Part shown: positions 11,556-21,069 of the stretch, piece by piece
Layout of the letters: each line of letters starts with the position of its first letter
How positions within the stretch are numbered: position 1 is the first letter of the stretch
From: Spinacia oleracea
Lineage: Eukaryota; Streptophyta; Magnoliopsida; Caryophyllales; Amaranthaceae
Assembly (NCBI RefSeq): GCF_020520425.1
Contig: NC_079490.1
Coordinates: 2,108,001 to 2,172,000, forward strand
DNA: 64,000 nt
Direction: 5' to 3'
Notes under the pieces: model-generated
Told to the model about the DNA's origin: nothing
Databases searched by the model: none
Seen by the model: the letters and a program-made list of their open reading frames with translations, nothing else
Made by a program: the position numbers and the translations under genes

Positions 11556-14500
11556 AACATACCCAGAGTACAGTTCCATCCCCACCAAGAGTCACAACCA
11601 GATCAACTTTTGTATGTAAGAGCAAAACCTCCTCGTCTGTCAGTGGAAAAAAGAGTGTGACGAACATGGCATGAGAAATTAAAGCATTGACATTTTTTAC
11701 TACAACACAAATATAGGCTAAAAGAATGCAAGGTTACTACAAAAGCGCGGTTCAGTATGGTTGTACTAACAGAACTTTGTGAGCTTCAAAAAAAAAAAAA
11801 AAGAGTTTTGTAGATGTTCCAATCGTACCTTCCTTCCAGGTCTGAACAAAGTTGAAGGAAGATGATTCGTCCAAAAGTTCAGATCGAACTCGTGGTTCCA
11901 CATATATGTTTAATTTCTTCTGATCTTTCAACCATCTGCACAAATTGATGTATACATCTCGTGTTACTTTAAACTAGAGTAGATTTTTATTTTGATGGCA
12001 CGACCAACTTGATTGAAGGATTCAGATAGAATACAGGCATTGGAACCAGAAAGAACTACATGACATCAAAGGAGAGTTGAAAATACCGCCATATTTATTT
12101 AAAAAAAAATTGAAAAAAAACATTATGTACCTGACCAGTTCGGAGCATAGAAGTTTAACAGAATCTGAATTTGGCTTGGTCAATACAAGAACAGTCTGGG
12201 GATTACTGTCCCACTTGAGGAATATCTGAAACATGGACAAAAAAAATAGTTGATTGAGAAGATGAGGATCTAAATATAAAAGACTATAATTTCTATACTA
12301 GTTTCCGTAGCCATTAGAAATTTTTGGCATTGAGTTCTTAGCATGCAACAACCAATCATCCGGGAAAAACAAAGGAGCTAGATAAGAGCATATAACTCCA
12401 AGTCTAATTCTCAAAGATGTTTAAGTATTGAGTTTTCCACCATTACTACAAAATTAATATGCAGAAATACAATGATGAATCCTGTGAGCTGAACACAAAA
12501 TTTCAAGAAAGGAAGCAGCACAAGCAATTGTAACCAAAAAAAAAAGGCATGGTCATTCCAGACTATAGGAATTAATAATTAAAATCAATACGTTGAAGGG
12601 CCTATCCTTGAGGGGGGAGTATAGTAATATCCTAGACCTGATAAAAAAATGCAGGGCGGGTCATAAAAACAGCCCATTATGTCGGCCGGGTCAAGTTTCA
12701 GGACGGTTTTGTGTGTCCAAAACCCACTATTTCGGGGAAAATTGCGGGCCTTTCGGGCCGGGTCAACTTTATAACTAAAAGTGTAGTTTTTAGTTGCCCA
12801 AAACCCGCAAAAAAAATTAAAAATCGTCCGGGCCCGGTCCAAAATCGGGCTAATAATTCTGTCCAAAAACCGCTATTTTGGGTCGGGACGGGGTAGCGGG
12901 ACGGGCTCAAGTCGATCAAGTCTATAATATCCCCAAGGATGAGCCAGGTGAGAGTCGATTAGTCGAACCCAAGCCTCAAGCCTAGAATTCAGCTTTGGCC
13001 AACTGCCTCAAGTTTTCTTCTCAATGTTAATTAAGTATTAGAAACTGCAAGCTAGGTCTTTTATTTATATAATATGGAGATTGTCAGACAAAATAACTGT
13101 GATCCACTATTAACAGTTAGCAGCAGCATAGTGAGGAATCAACATGTATACCTGTTTGCTACTGCGCTCAGTAGTTGAGATGTTTCCTCTGTCAAAAGAA
13201 ACTACATCATGCTTATACTGATTTCCCTTTGAACCTTCACTATTCCATGAAAGTTTGAATGACGCCTGCATTAAAAAAAAAAAAAAAAAAGTAATTTGGC
13301 AGGTTGCCACTATCAAAGCAGTTTTAATGCCAGTTATTATGAGGATAGAATTCTAAAGTGGTTGTAAATTTACCTTCTTCACAACCTTTTTGTTCACAGG
13401 CTCGGAATCCGATCTCACTTCACCATCCCGAAGAACCTCGTGATTGCAGATTCCGTTTGCACCACAGCAATGACCATTTTTCCCATTTGCTGGGAGACAC
13501 ACTTCTGGTTGGTCAGCTAAATCCGATGTTCTCTTATTCGGAAGATCACAACAACTATTAACAGATGATATTGCTGCCATGAAAAGAAAAACTCATCACA
13601 ACACTTTTAAACATCAAAAGAAATAGATACTGAAGAAAAGAAATTGCAGTTAACCATAATGAAGCACTTGAGAAGGAACAACAAAAATCTGCTCAATAGG
13701 GAATATTTTGCAGAGGTGAGATGGTAAAAGGTGTTTGCCAAAAATAGAATAAAGTAGAAGCAAGACAAACAAAAACACCTCAAACAGAAAAGTGGGTATA
13801 ACAAAAATCAGAGAGTATTAATGATTAACTACGGAAAGGACTGCAGAAATTCTGCATGGGAAGGACAAAATGAGAAATTTTGACATAAGATGATCTTGAG
13901 GTTCGTTCATTTAATGTAGTACTCATAAAATTGGCTGCAGATGAAAGAAAAATCTAGAAAGTATCTGGTTACTGCAAATTACACAACATAAATGTCACAT
14001 TTGTCCATTTCATTCTCCAATTAGTAGAAAATTTACTAAAAGTCATCATACACTCAAGTAAAACGGTCAACTGAATGTGTTCTTCAGTACGCCGCTAATA
14101 AAAACAATTGCAAATCAAATATATACTTCTACTCATGATTCTTCCCAAATGTTAGAAAATGAGAAACTCAAAAAAATATGACTTCGTTCGCAAAAAAACC
14201 CAGCACGTTCTTTTCTTATATATTAGGTCGAATAAAGACGTTGGCGATTAAAGAACAGTTGCACCAAGAAAATCATTCTATGTACTGGTATATTCTAAGA
14301 GCATACAGACATAACTGCAAACAAAGGAAGTCAAAATAAGCAAGTAAAAACAATTTGTCTATGTATATATAGCGAACCTTTGCGCTCTAATTGCAGATTC
14401 CTTGACTTCTCCAACTCAAACTTTCGCTTCCATTCAGCTGCCTCGGCTTGAGCAGAAGTCTTTCCTTCTGCAGCACGCCTCAGTGCCTTTGCCACAGCTA

Positions 14501-16922
14501 GAGAAGCAGACAAATCCATAAGCAACTCATCATAGGTGGAACATAAAAATACTGCTAAAAAATCTACAAAAAAAAAAATATGGCTAAAATAGAACTGTAC
14601 AAATCTTACTTCTCATAGCTTCAGAAAACTCTACAAGATTATTGTCTATGCCTTCAAGAGGTAGCTGAAGCATCTCTTGTACTGCCTTTTCTGAATAGGC
14701 CAGGGGAAGTGGATCTGAAGTTCCATTTTCATGAAGCGAACAGGAAACAATTCCGTTTTCCTAAATCCGGAATATGAATGGTAAGTGACAGGACAAGTTT
14801 AAATCAGGCTAGAAAAATTACTTTAATTTCCACAATAAAAAGTTATCAAGGCGTAGATGACGAAAGAATAATAAGGAAGAAGCTTACAAATATAATAAGA
14901 AAGAAGCTTACAAAGTGGATTTTGAAATTTTATTATCTTAAATAAATTTATCTATTACTGAGGCATCGTCTATCATTTCCTTATTTTTTCAAAAGGAAGT
15001 TCCCCCACAGACCCATTTTATACAAACCCTACAAGGTCAAACCAAAATGCTAAAGCAAATCCTCAGCCGAGTCAACCCTCTGGTCTATCACCCTAGAACT
15101 CCTAAAGAACTAGTTGAAGTGATCACTGAGGTTTTGGAACTTGGTCTAAGTGAAGGAACCGCATACACTCATCAACTTAACCAAGTTGAGTTACACCAAA
15201 ATTCAGAACTTAATTCTTCATGCAAAATGCTAATCGATTATTTTGCCAACTATTAGACATTATCATGGAAATCCTCTTGCTTTTGAGGATGGCTTTTGAG
15301 ACCTATGTGTTATGAAGCAGATCATAGGAAGGAGGTGAAGATACCAACCCATAACACTAACGGTCCGTTTGGTAACTGGTAATAAATTGTGGGAATGGGG
15401 ATAAATCTAAGTGTAATTTGGCAAGAAAATAGCATCATGATGTCCATGGGAATGAAATTTTGTCTCAAACTTTGTGTTTTTCTTGATTTCTTCATAAATT
15501 CTGTTATCACCTAATACCACTCCTCAAATGGTAATGGATGGTAATGAAAATTTATAACGAAAAAGAGATAATTTTGAGTGAACTAGCATTACCATGGGAA
15601 TAAATATTTATTTTCCTTATAAATTTACATACAAATTCATTCCCATTGACACCATTTATGCCGGCTACCAAATGGGCCGTAAGAGTCACGGTTCAAACAT
15701 GTCTCTAAAAGGACCAACATAACCCCACATCCCATAAGCTGTTTTACATCTTAAAAAGAAACTGACTTAATTTAAGCTGCAAACCTCATTTTACACCTAT
15801 AGCAGTTTCAATACAATACAACCAACATAGCAGAAACAACAAGAACAACCCAGTGCAATGAGGCTCCGAACTCAGCTCTAACTAAATAGGGGTATCTCAA
15901 AGACCCTCCGCACCACACAAAGTCTCAACCCAACATATGTTACAATCAAGGCAAATAGAACTAGCAATTGGAGTCATCAAAGAACTGCCAATGTTTTTTC
16001 AAAAATCCATGAATAAGCACACTCTAGTCCTTAGTACTCCCTCCATCCCTAAAATATTCCCCCAAATGCAATTTTTTGGGTCAAACTTTGAAAACTTTGA
16101 CCATTAATTCTCATTAGTCTATAAGAAATAATATATTCATGTGGGGTCTTGTTAAATTTGTTGTAATATTTTTCGAAATATCAACTTTTTATAATTTTTA
16201 TGCGTGTAGAAATAGAGATATTTATATGTTAAGTCGTACATTAGAGACCGTGAAAAGCGAAAGGGAGCAATCTTTTCAGGACGGAGGAGTAACATTTCTC
16301 CATCAGTAACTCCACTCCCTCCATTCCAAAACGAAGGCAAAAGCTTTGTGAATGATGAAAATCGAAAGATGTACAATTCATTACTCGCATCCATCTTCTC
16401 ATATTCCCAATACAATCATAACCCCATAATTCGATACTTTAACTATATAAGCATACATTCTTACAACTATATTCAAAAAAATATATATTTTTTGGGTGAG
16501 GTCGGATACATTCCATATTCAGCAACTGATATCCCCAAAGGAAAGCATTAACACAGCATTTAAGACAAGAATTCATCTCCTATAGCTTTACAAATCACAA
16601 TTTTAACATAAACCCAACTCAAAACTCCCATGTCTAACATTAAAAGGCTTAATTACTTTGAATTCAATCAAATTCAGCAAACCCCCTAAAAGCAAATCAC
16701 CGTGATTCAGTGATTCACAACCACAAATTGTAAAGAATCACAAAAATTAACTTAAAAGACACGAACTTGCAGCTCACATTTCTAACAGCAAAATGAAGTA
16801 AAAGAACAGCAATAAAATCAAACAGAAACCCTAACTCCCAACTAAAAACTTGTGCTAAAATACCCAGAATTCGAACAATTAAACACAAATTAAGGATTGA
16901 TTTTTACCTGCCGAGGAGACAT
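7873..16922 (-). CDS. NADK1: NAD kinase, cytosolic NADK1 type (11 coding exons)
   Basis: Phosphorylates NAD to NADP; the NADK1 type is usually cytosolic. Exons on the minus strand: 16922-16908, 14760-14610, 14497-14378, 13573-13374, 13265-13152, 12225-12131, 11935-11829, 11636-11563, 10747-10669, 9740-9433, 8184-7873. All have GT..AG borders and joining phases; total 1575 bp, 524 aa, which agrees with my recollection of the Arabidopsis NADK1 length. Key motifs: GGDGT (residues 285-289), the nucleotide-binding [18 protein letters not shown] (366-367 NE), [15 protein letters not shown] (395-409) and the C-terminal [20 protein letters not shown]. The first exon codes only MSPRQ. The usual GFMTPF reads GFMTAF here, a proline-to-alanine change. 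The start is chosen because it is the only short in-frame ATG exon upstream and sits behind a CT-rich leader (about 16985-17050). A coiled, Ala/Glu/Lys-rich segment ([20 protein letters not shown]) precedes the catalytic domain. Confidence 0.95.
8628..9043. mobile_element. MITE-like inverted repeat in NADK1 intron 10
   Basis: The ends are inverse copies (GTGGGGAATTACCTTTTATA at 8628; its near inverse ends at 9043). A second inverted pair lies inside (CATCCAAAATTCCATCCAAG about 8744-8763, inverse at 8992-9011). The left arm has roughly 90 bp that the right arm lacks. No clear target duplication was found, so the superfamily is open. Confidence 0.6.
9109..9373. repeat. 55-bp direct repeats with Stowaway-like motif
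   Basis: Nearly the same 55 bases (TTCCCTCCGTCCCTAAAAAT..GTAGACTCACACATTA) occur at about 9109-9163 and 9319-9373 in NADK1 intron 10. The first part is the common CTCCCTCCGTCCC end of plant Stowaway MITEs. Both copies point the same way, so this looks like a duplicated MITE end rather than one intact element. The spacer holds 'GGGTATGGACACGGGTATGG'. Confidence 0.6.
9779..10182. repeat. minisatellite, 6 copies of about 66 bp
   Basis: The unit includes 'TTACTATCAGAGTTCTAGCA', 'TGTTGTTTGACAGAAGAAGT' and 'TACCATACTGTTAAAAATTC'. Copies begin near 9784, 9850, 9917, 9980, 10047 and 10117. It fills the 3' part of NADK1 intron 9 (10668-9741, minus strand) and stops about 40 bases before the acceptor TTTTAG|AT at 9741. 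There are no unique spacers, so it is not a CRISPR. Confidence 0.9.
10829..11088. mobile_element. Stowaway MITE (Tc1/mariner) in NADK1 intron 8
   Basis: Perfect 32-bp terminal inverted repeats start CTTCCTCCGTCTTTTAATAC at 10829 and their inverse ends at 11088. TA target duplications are present (10827-10828, 11089-11090). It is 260 bp and has no coding capacity. The intact TIRs suggest a fairly recent insertion. Confidence 0.92.
12633..12924. mobile_element. hAT-type MITE, GGCCC-rich family B
   Basis: The 8-bp target duplication TAATATCC lies on both sides (12625-12632, 12925-12932). The ends are TAGACCTGAT and the inverse of ATCAAGTCTA (9 of 10 match). The inside is rich in GGGCCGGG-type sequence. 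An 8-bp duplication with short TIRs fits the hAT superfamily. It sits in the NADK1 intron between exons 5 and 6. The DNA outside it is also roughly inverted (ATCCTTGAGG / CCCCAAGGAT), so it may have jumped into an older MITE. Confidence 0.85.
15361..15683. mobile_element. probable MITE in NADK1 intron 1
   Basis: The ends ACGGTCCGTTTGGTAACTGG (from 15360) and the inverse of the right end, ACGGCCCATTTGGTAGCCGG, agree at most positions. The 'GGTCCGTTTGGTA' start is common to plant MITEs. A target duplication is not clear. Between this and exon 2, an open stretch near 15047-15256 ([17 protein letters not shown]) is not recognised and is probably fortuitous or a decayed element. Confidence 0.5.
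16037..16289. mobile_element. Stowaway MITE in NADK1 intron 1
   Basis: The left end CTCCCTCCATCCCTAAAATA and the inverse of the right end (CTCCTCCGTCCTGAAAAGA) match imperfectly. TA flanks both sides (16035-16036, 16290-16291). It is older than the copy at 10829, judging by its less perfect TIRs. Confidence 0.75.
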
Positions 16923-17175
16923 AGTAGATCAAATGTAAACAAAAAATCCAATCAAAATTAAAAAAAGTAAGTGAAGTAATTGGGGAATTCTCTCTCTAAC
17001 TTCAACTGCCACTTTCTCTCTCTATGATCATCAATCAACAGAGAAATTGGGGGTTGGGAAGGGGAGTAAGTAGCTTCTTTCAATTTTTGTTGGAGGTAAG
17101 AAAGAAAATGAGATTTTCTTGGTTTATTTATAAAGATAGATTTTGTGACGACTCTAGAGTAAAAGTATTGAATGG

Positions 17176-17722
17176 GCCCACTTTGGGGATGTGGAGACTT
17201 TTTATCGAAGATACTTTTTATGTCGGTTAGCGGCTTTCACACTGTAATTGACCGTTATCAAAATAGAATTACGCGTCTTATTTGTGAAGAAATGCAAAGT
17301 ACGTTTTATTTTGGATATAAAGACATATTTAATTATTTACTCTTCATTTGGAATTTGTTGATAAGTTAAGTCTTATTGTTTGTAACAATTTAGATCGAAT
17401 AAAAGTAAATTTATAAACATTTTTTTTTGCCACATTATTTATAACTGTAGGTTACTCGTGTGAATATTAATGTGGGGATCTGGAGACTTTTTGTCAAGAG
17501 TTAATAAGTTTATGGATGAATAAAATTCAGAGTCCAAATTAAACAAGAATATCTCTATTATGTCGGTTAGCGACTTTCACACTCTGATTGACGGAAGAAC
17601 AAAATCACATGTCTCATTCGTAATACATAGTGCTTTTGGATACAAAGACACATTTATTCTTTCTTTGGAATTATTTGATAAGTTAGCCTTTTTGTTTGTA
17701 ACAATTTAGATTAAATACAAGT
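17176..17722. repeat. tandem duplication upstream of NADK1
   Basis: About 240 bp (17176-17413) recur as 17468-17722. Shared landmarks are 'GGGGATGTGGAGACTTTTT' / 'GGGGATCTGGAGACTTTTT', 'TATGTCGGTTAGCG' and 'TTTGTAACAATTTAGAT'. The copies differ by many substitutions and small indels, so the event is old. The array starts about 130 bp upstream of the CT-rich NADK1 leader and therefore lies in its promoter. Confidence 0.8.
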
Positions 17723-18390
17723 TTCAATTATAACTCTTAGATTACTAGTATGAATATTAATAAGAAGTCATCAATAAATTTAAAACTACCAAAAAACATT
17801 ACAACACCACTATTTGGATAACTCATAAGACAAGTTTTTTTCAACTATAGATTAAATTAAATTTCTTAAAATTGAACCGGCAAAATTCAAGTATGTTCTC
17901 GTATATATGCAATACTGCAATCTCGTTGTACGGTATTGATTAGGGGCTCATGTACGTTGTCATACACGATATTCTGTATAACTAGTTGTACACGTGTACC
18001 TTCAACCAAATAGTCTTATTTATATCTTACATGAAAAATCGCCATTGATTTATGGGACTATAGTAGTGATTGAAATGATGATTGAAAATCAATGGTTTAT
18101 GATTGATCTATGTTGTGTCAAGATGTGAGTCATGTGACAATCCTTAATTAATTAAAATGTTTAGGTACCTTGTACTAGAAGAAATCATGACAAAGCAATG
18201 GAATTTTCTTTTCCCTTTTCATTATATAAAAACAAAAATAAAAATAGCCCCTAAAATAAAGGATTTACTATCTTATAAAGATTTGCAAAGATGTATGAAA
18301 ATGATAGAAAATATACCTCCGCGTAAGAAGACTAATCAAATGTTTTGGGAGTTGGTTTAATTAAATAATAGCCATGTTCTTCCTACCTTG

Positions 18391-18450
18391 CAAAAAGTAG
18401 TACAACAAAAAAGGTGAATGCAAAAAGTAGTACAACAAAAAAGGTGAATC
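18391..18450. repeat. 30-bp direct duplication
   Basis: Two abutting copies of CAAAAAGTAGTACAACAAAA + AAGGTGAAT differ only in the last base. The near identity implies a recent slippage or repair event. The surrounding DNA (17723-18559) shows no gene. Confidence 0.9.
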
Positions 18451-18559
18451 TTGAGGGGTTTTTTTTTTTTTAGCAATGAAATTCCATCCTAAGTTCATAT
18501 TCACTTTCCAAAAGGTTTATGTTTTTAAAGAAATTTAAAAAATACTATTAAATTATAGA

Positions 18560-19035
18560 CTAGTTTGTACCCGTGCTAATGCACGGGCCGGGATAACTGT
18601 AAAAGTATAACAGTCTTGTTAAGTCGATATAATAACAACAATCTACTCAACTTGAAATGTCGTTATTCATGAATTTTTAACAACTGTCCTAGTATTTTTT
18701 TTTTTGATTATTATCATTGTTATTTTTTTCATGATATATCAATTTTATTAACTGACGTTGGTTACGATCATTCGTTTCCCTTTTTAATTTGATTGTCATT
18801 ACTTTCCTTGTTTTTTTCCTTTTTTATTTTCATTTGTTTGTCAATTTAATTACTTTTTTTTCCCTTTTACGATTAATATTGCATCCTTTTTATTTATATT
18901 TTCTTTATTTGTTTAATTAGTTAATTATATTTATTATTTTTTTCTATTGTTTTCAAAAAGGGAGAGTAGCTGAGAAAGGAGTATTGGGATTTTGGAGACC
19001 TCACATTTACCACTACTCCACTTTAACAATATAGA
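18560..19035 (-). mobile_element. non-autonomous Helitron, 476 bp
   Basis: On the minus strand it starts A|TCTATATTGTTAAAG (19035) and ends with hairpin CCCGTGC-ATTA-GCACGGG, six bases, then CTAG|T (18560). These are the 5'-TC, 3'-hairpin and CTRR ends of Helitrons, placed between A and T without a target duplication. No Rep/helicase is encoded. The inside is T-rich on the plus strand and unremarkable. Confidence 0.8.
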
Positions 19036-19960
19036 TATACGTAGTATAACGTTCAACAATATATGAGATTAATTGATAGAGAGCTATATATGAATTGATA
19101 TTGAAAGGTGGCATGGGTAAGTCACGAAGCTAGTAGTAGCTAGACCTAGTAGTCACGATGACACACAAAATAACATAATCCAATATTCCATCCATATCTT
19201 AATTCCATTTATTTAATATCATTTTAACATCTAATAAATGTCATTTGAGTTTCCTCCCTCTATATCTATTTGTTGTACTTGTTTATCTATATAATATACG
19301 GTTTTTTCATGAAATGCCCCTGAGGTTTGCAAAAACGCACCAAATACCCTCGCGTCTTTTGAATCGCATAATATACCCCTATTTTTGCCTAAGTTTGCAC
19401 CAAATACCCCTAAGCCGACCTTCCGTTAGTCCTCCGTTAAGTCATGTTTATAATTCATCAAATGCACCTATTTATAAACGTATTACACAATATACACCTA
19501 CTTGTAAACTTATTTGCACGAAATACCCAAACTGCTTTTAAACGGCAGAATTTGATTCAAATGGCTAGTCCAGTAAGTTTTATACTATCAAAAGAAAGAA
19601 AGTTGCGTAACAACCATGTTTAATACAAGTGGTCTGCAAAGTAGCTTCTACCAGTAACATTTTGAATTCTAACATTTTGAATTCTAAGCAAAGCTACAAA
19701 CAAAATGAATTCACTAGTAATTCGGCCTGCTGTGCTAGGATAAAGAGTAGCAGGAGATTGTGTATTCCAAGTTGGAAAATCGAACTCACTGCTGCTGCTA
19801 GAAGAGTAAATATTTTCATAATTTGATGCAGCATTACTTAATTGGTACTGAGCATATTCCTCTGTCAAAGTATCCCCAGAAATGAAGAGAAAAAGTAACA
19901 TAGCCAGTGACATATCGGCTCACCATCACCTTATAAAAATTCTAGAACTGCATATTGATT

Positions 19961-20152
19961 TTAAGGCCAAAATTCTAGAGCTGTATATTGACCACCAATC
20001 CACCAGAGCCACCAGCATGTTACAACAAAAACATCAGACCACTCGTTATTGAAGCTTGGGTTCCTGTTATCAAGATTAGATATCAACCAATCTCTAAATG
20101 TACCCCCCAACCTTATATCTTTGTCACTCCAATTCAGCTTCCGCCACACCAA
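19961..20152 (-). pseudogene. LINE C-terminal fragment inside the Pack-MULE
   Basis: The minus-strand frame reads DWLISNLDNRNPSF then NEWSDVFVVTCWWLWW, which resembles the end of plant LINE ORF2 (the segment before 'LWKWRN'). No LINE ends are visible. It abuts the LRR fragment, so it was either captured with it or inserted next to it. A further minus frame at 19620-19913 (MSLAMLLFLFISGDTLTEEY) is not recognised. Confidence 0.5.
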
Positions 20153-20830
20153 GCGTGCATCAGGACAAAATGAATCTCAGGTTGCACCCTTGCAAACTTT
20201 GCAATCAATCTCAATAGTTGCACCCTTGCAGACTTGCAATCAATCTCAGGAGAAAAAACCAAATCCATCCCTAGAACAGATATAGAATTCAAATTCTGGC
20301 AATTTTGTAAAGCAAAAGCAAACCCAGTTTGAGTCACGAAATTGCAATTGTTTACTATAATCTCCTCCAAATTTAAGCATTTCTCAGAAAGATTAATAAG
20401 AGATTTATCAGAAATGAAGTAATTACTAGACAAATTAACTTTTCTGAGATGAGGGAGCTTCGAAGCAATCAAATCAACGCCTTCATCAGTGATCCCTAAA
20501 GCAGCACCACCACCACCAGAAACACCAGTAACGCAGTAATCATCCTTTGGATTACTTACATCCAACTCCTCCAAATTTGTGATGAACTGGGAAATAACCC
20601 CCAAATCGGAATCAGTAACAATTGAAAAATTGTGCAACTTGAGCGATTTAATCGACTTGAGAGATGAATTGGGAAATTGTTGAATCGAATTCGAAGGGAA
20701 ATCGGTGTGATTAGATAGGCCAAGGAAAGTGAAATGAATTGAAGAATTGAAGTGGGTTCGCCATGGAAATCGGAAAGGGAGATATGTTTGAGGTTAGGGA
20801 ATCGAAGGAAGAGTTTGGAGAGAAGTTTGA
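20134..20830 (-). pseudogene. captured F-box/LRR-like gene fragment
   Basis: The minus strand encodes leucine-rich repeats of the cysteine-containing (CC) type: GITDEGVDLIASKLPHLRKV, ISDKSLINLSEKCLNLEEII, VTQTGFAFALQNCQNLNSIS. Upstream (20830-20640) LRR-like sequence continues (FPNLKHISLSDFHGEPTS) but in another frame, so at least one frameshift separates the two parts. There is no F-box start and no proper C-terminus. CC-type LRRs are typical of F-box/LRR substrate receptors, so the source is probably such a gene elsewhere in the genome. The 167-codon open part could still be transcribed. Confidence 0.7.
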
Positions 20831-21069
20831 GATTTTTTTTTTTTGATTTTAGGTCGAAAAATATATATTAAGGGCAAAATGGTAAACTGCAGCTAACGGA
20901 GGACTAACGTCCGTTAACTCCAAGTGCATCTCATGAACAGTATGAAAAAATAGGGGTATATTATGTGATTCAAAAGACGCGAGGGTATTTGGTGCGTTTT
21001 TGCAAACCTCAGGGGCATTTCATGAAAAAACCGTATAATATATAGTGTGTAAAAAAAGCTTCATGAAAC

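Larger units (their letters stand above)
19299..21033. mobile_element. Pack-MULE (Mutator-type element) with captured gene parts
   Basis: The 9-bp target duplication TATAATATA is exact (19290-19298, 21034-21042). Terminal inverted repeats of about 95 bp start CGGTTTTTTCATGAAATGCC at 19299, with the inverse ending at 21033, and only one mismatch (near 19365) was seen in the shared part. Further in, the arms share 'TTAGTCCTCCGTTA'. No transposase is present. The inside carries a fragment of an F-box/LRR-like gene (20134-20830) and a LINE fragment (19961-20152), both on the minus strand. A long-TIR, 9-bp-TSD element with host gene sequence is the definition of a Pack-MULE. Confidence 0.88.

Noticed and set aside
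14498-14570. In-frame upstream extension of NADK1 exon 3 ([10 protein letters not shown])
   Set aside because: The acceptor TCTCTAG|CTGTGG at 14497 gives the family sequence [16 protein letters not shown] without it. The extension is intron.
15047-15256. 69-codon ORF with protein-like text ([17 protein letters not shown])
   Set aside because: No family recognised, no splice context, and it lies in NADK1 intron 1. Not supported as a gene.
19679-19745. GAATTC/ACTAGT-like sites suggesting cloning-vector sequence
   Set aside because: The text around 'GAATTCACTAGTAATTCGG' does not continue as a vector and lies inside a natural element with a target duplication.
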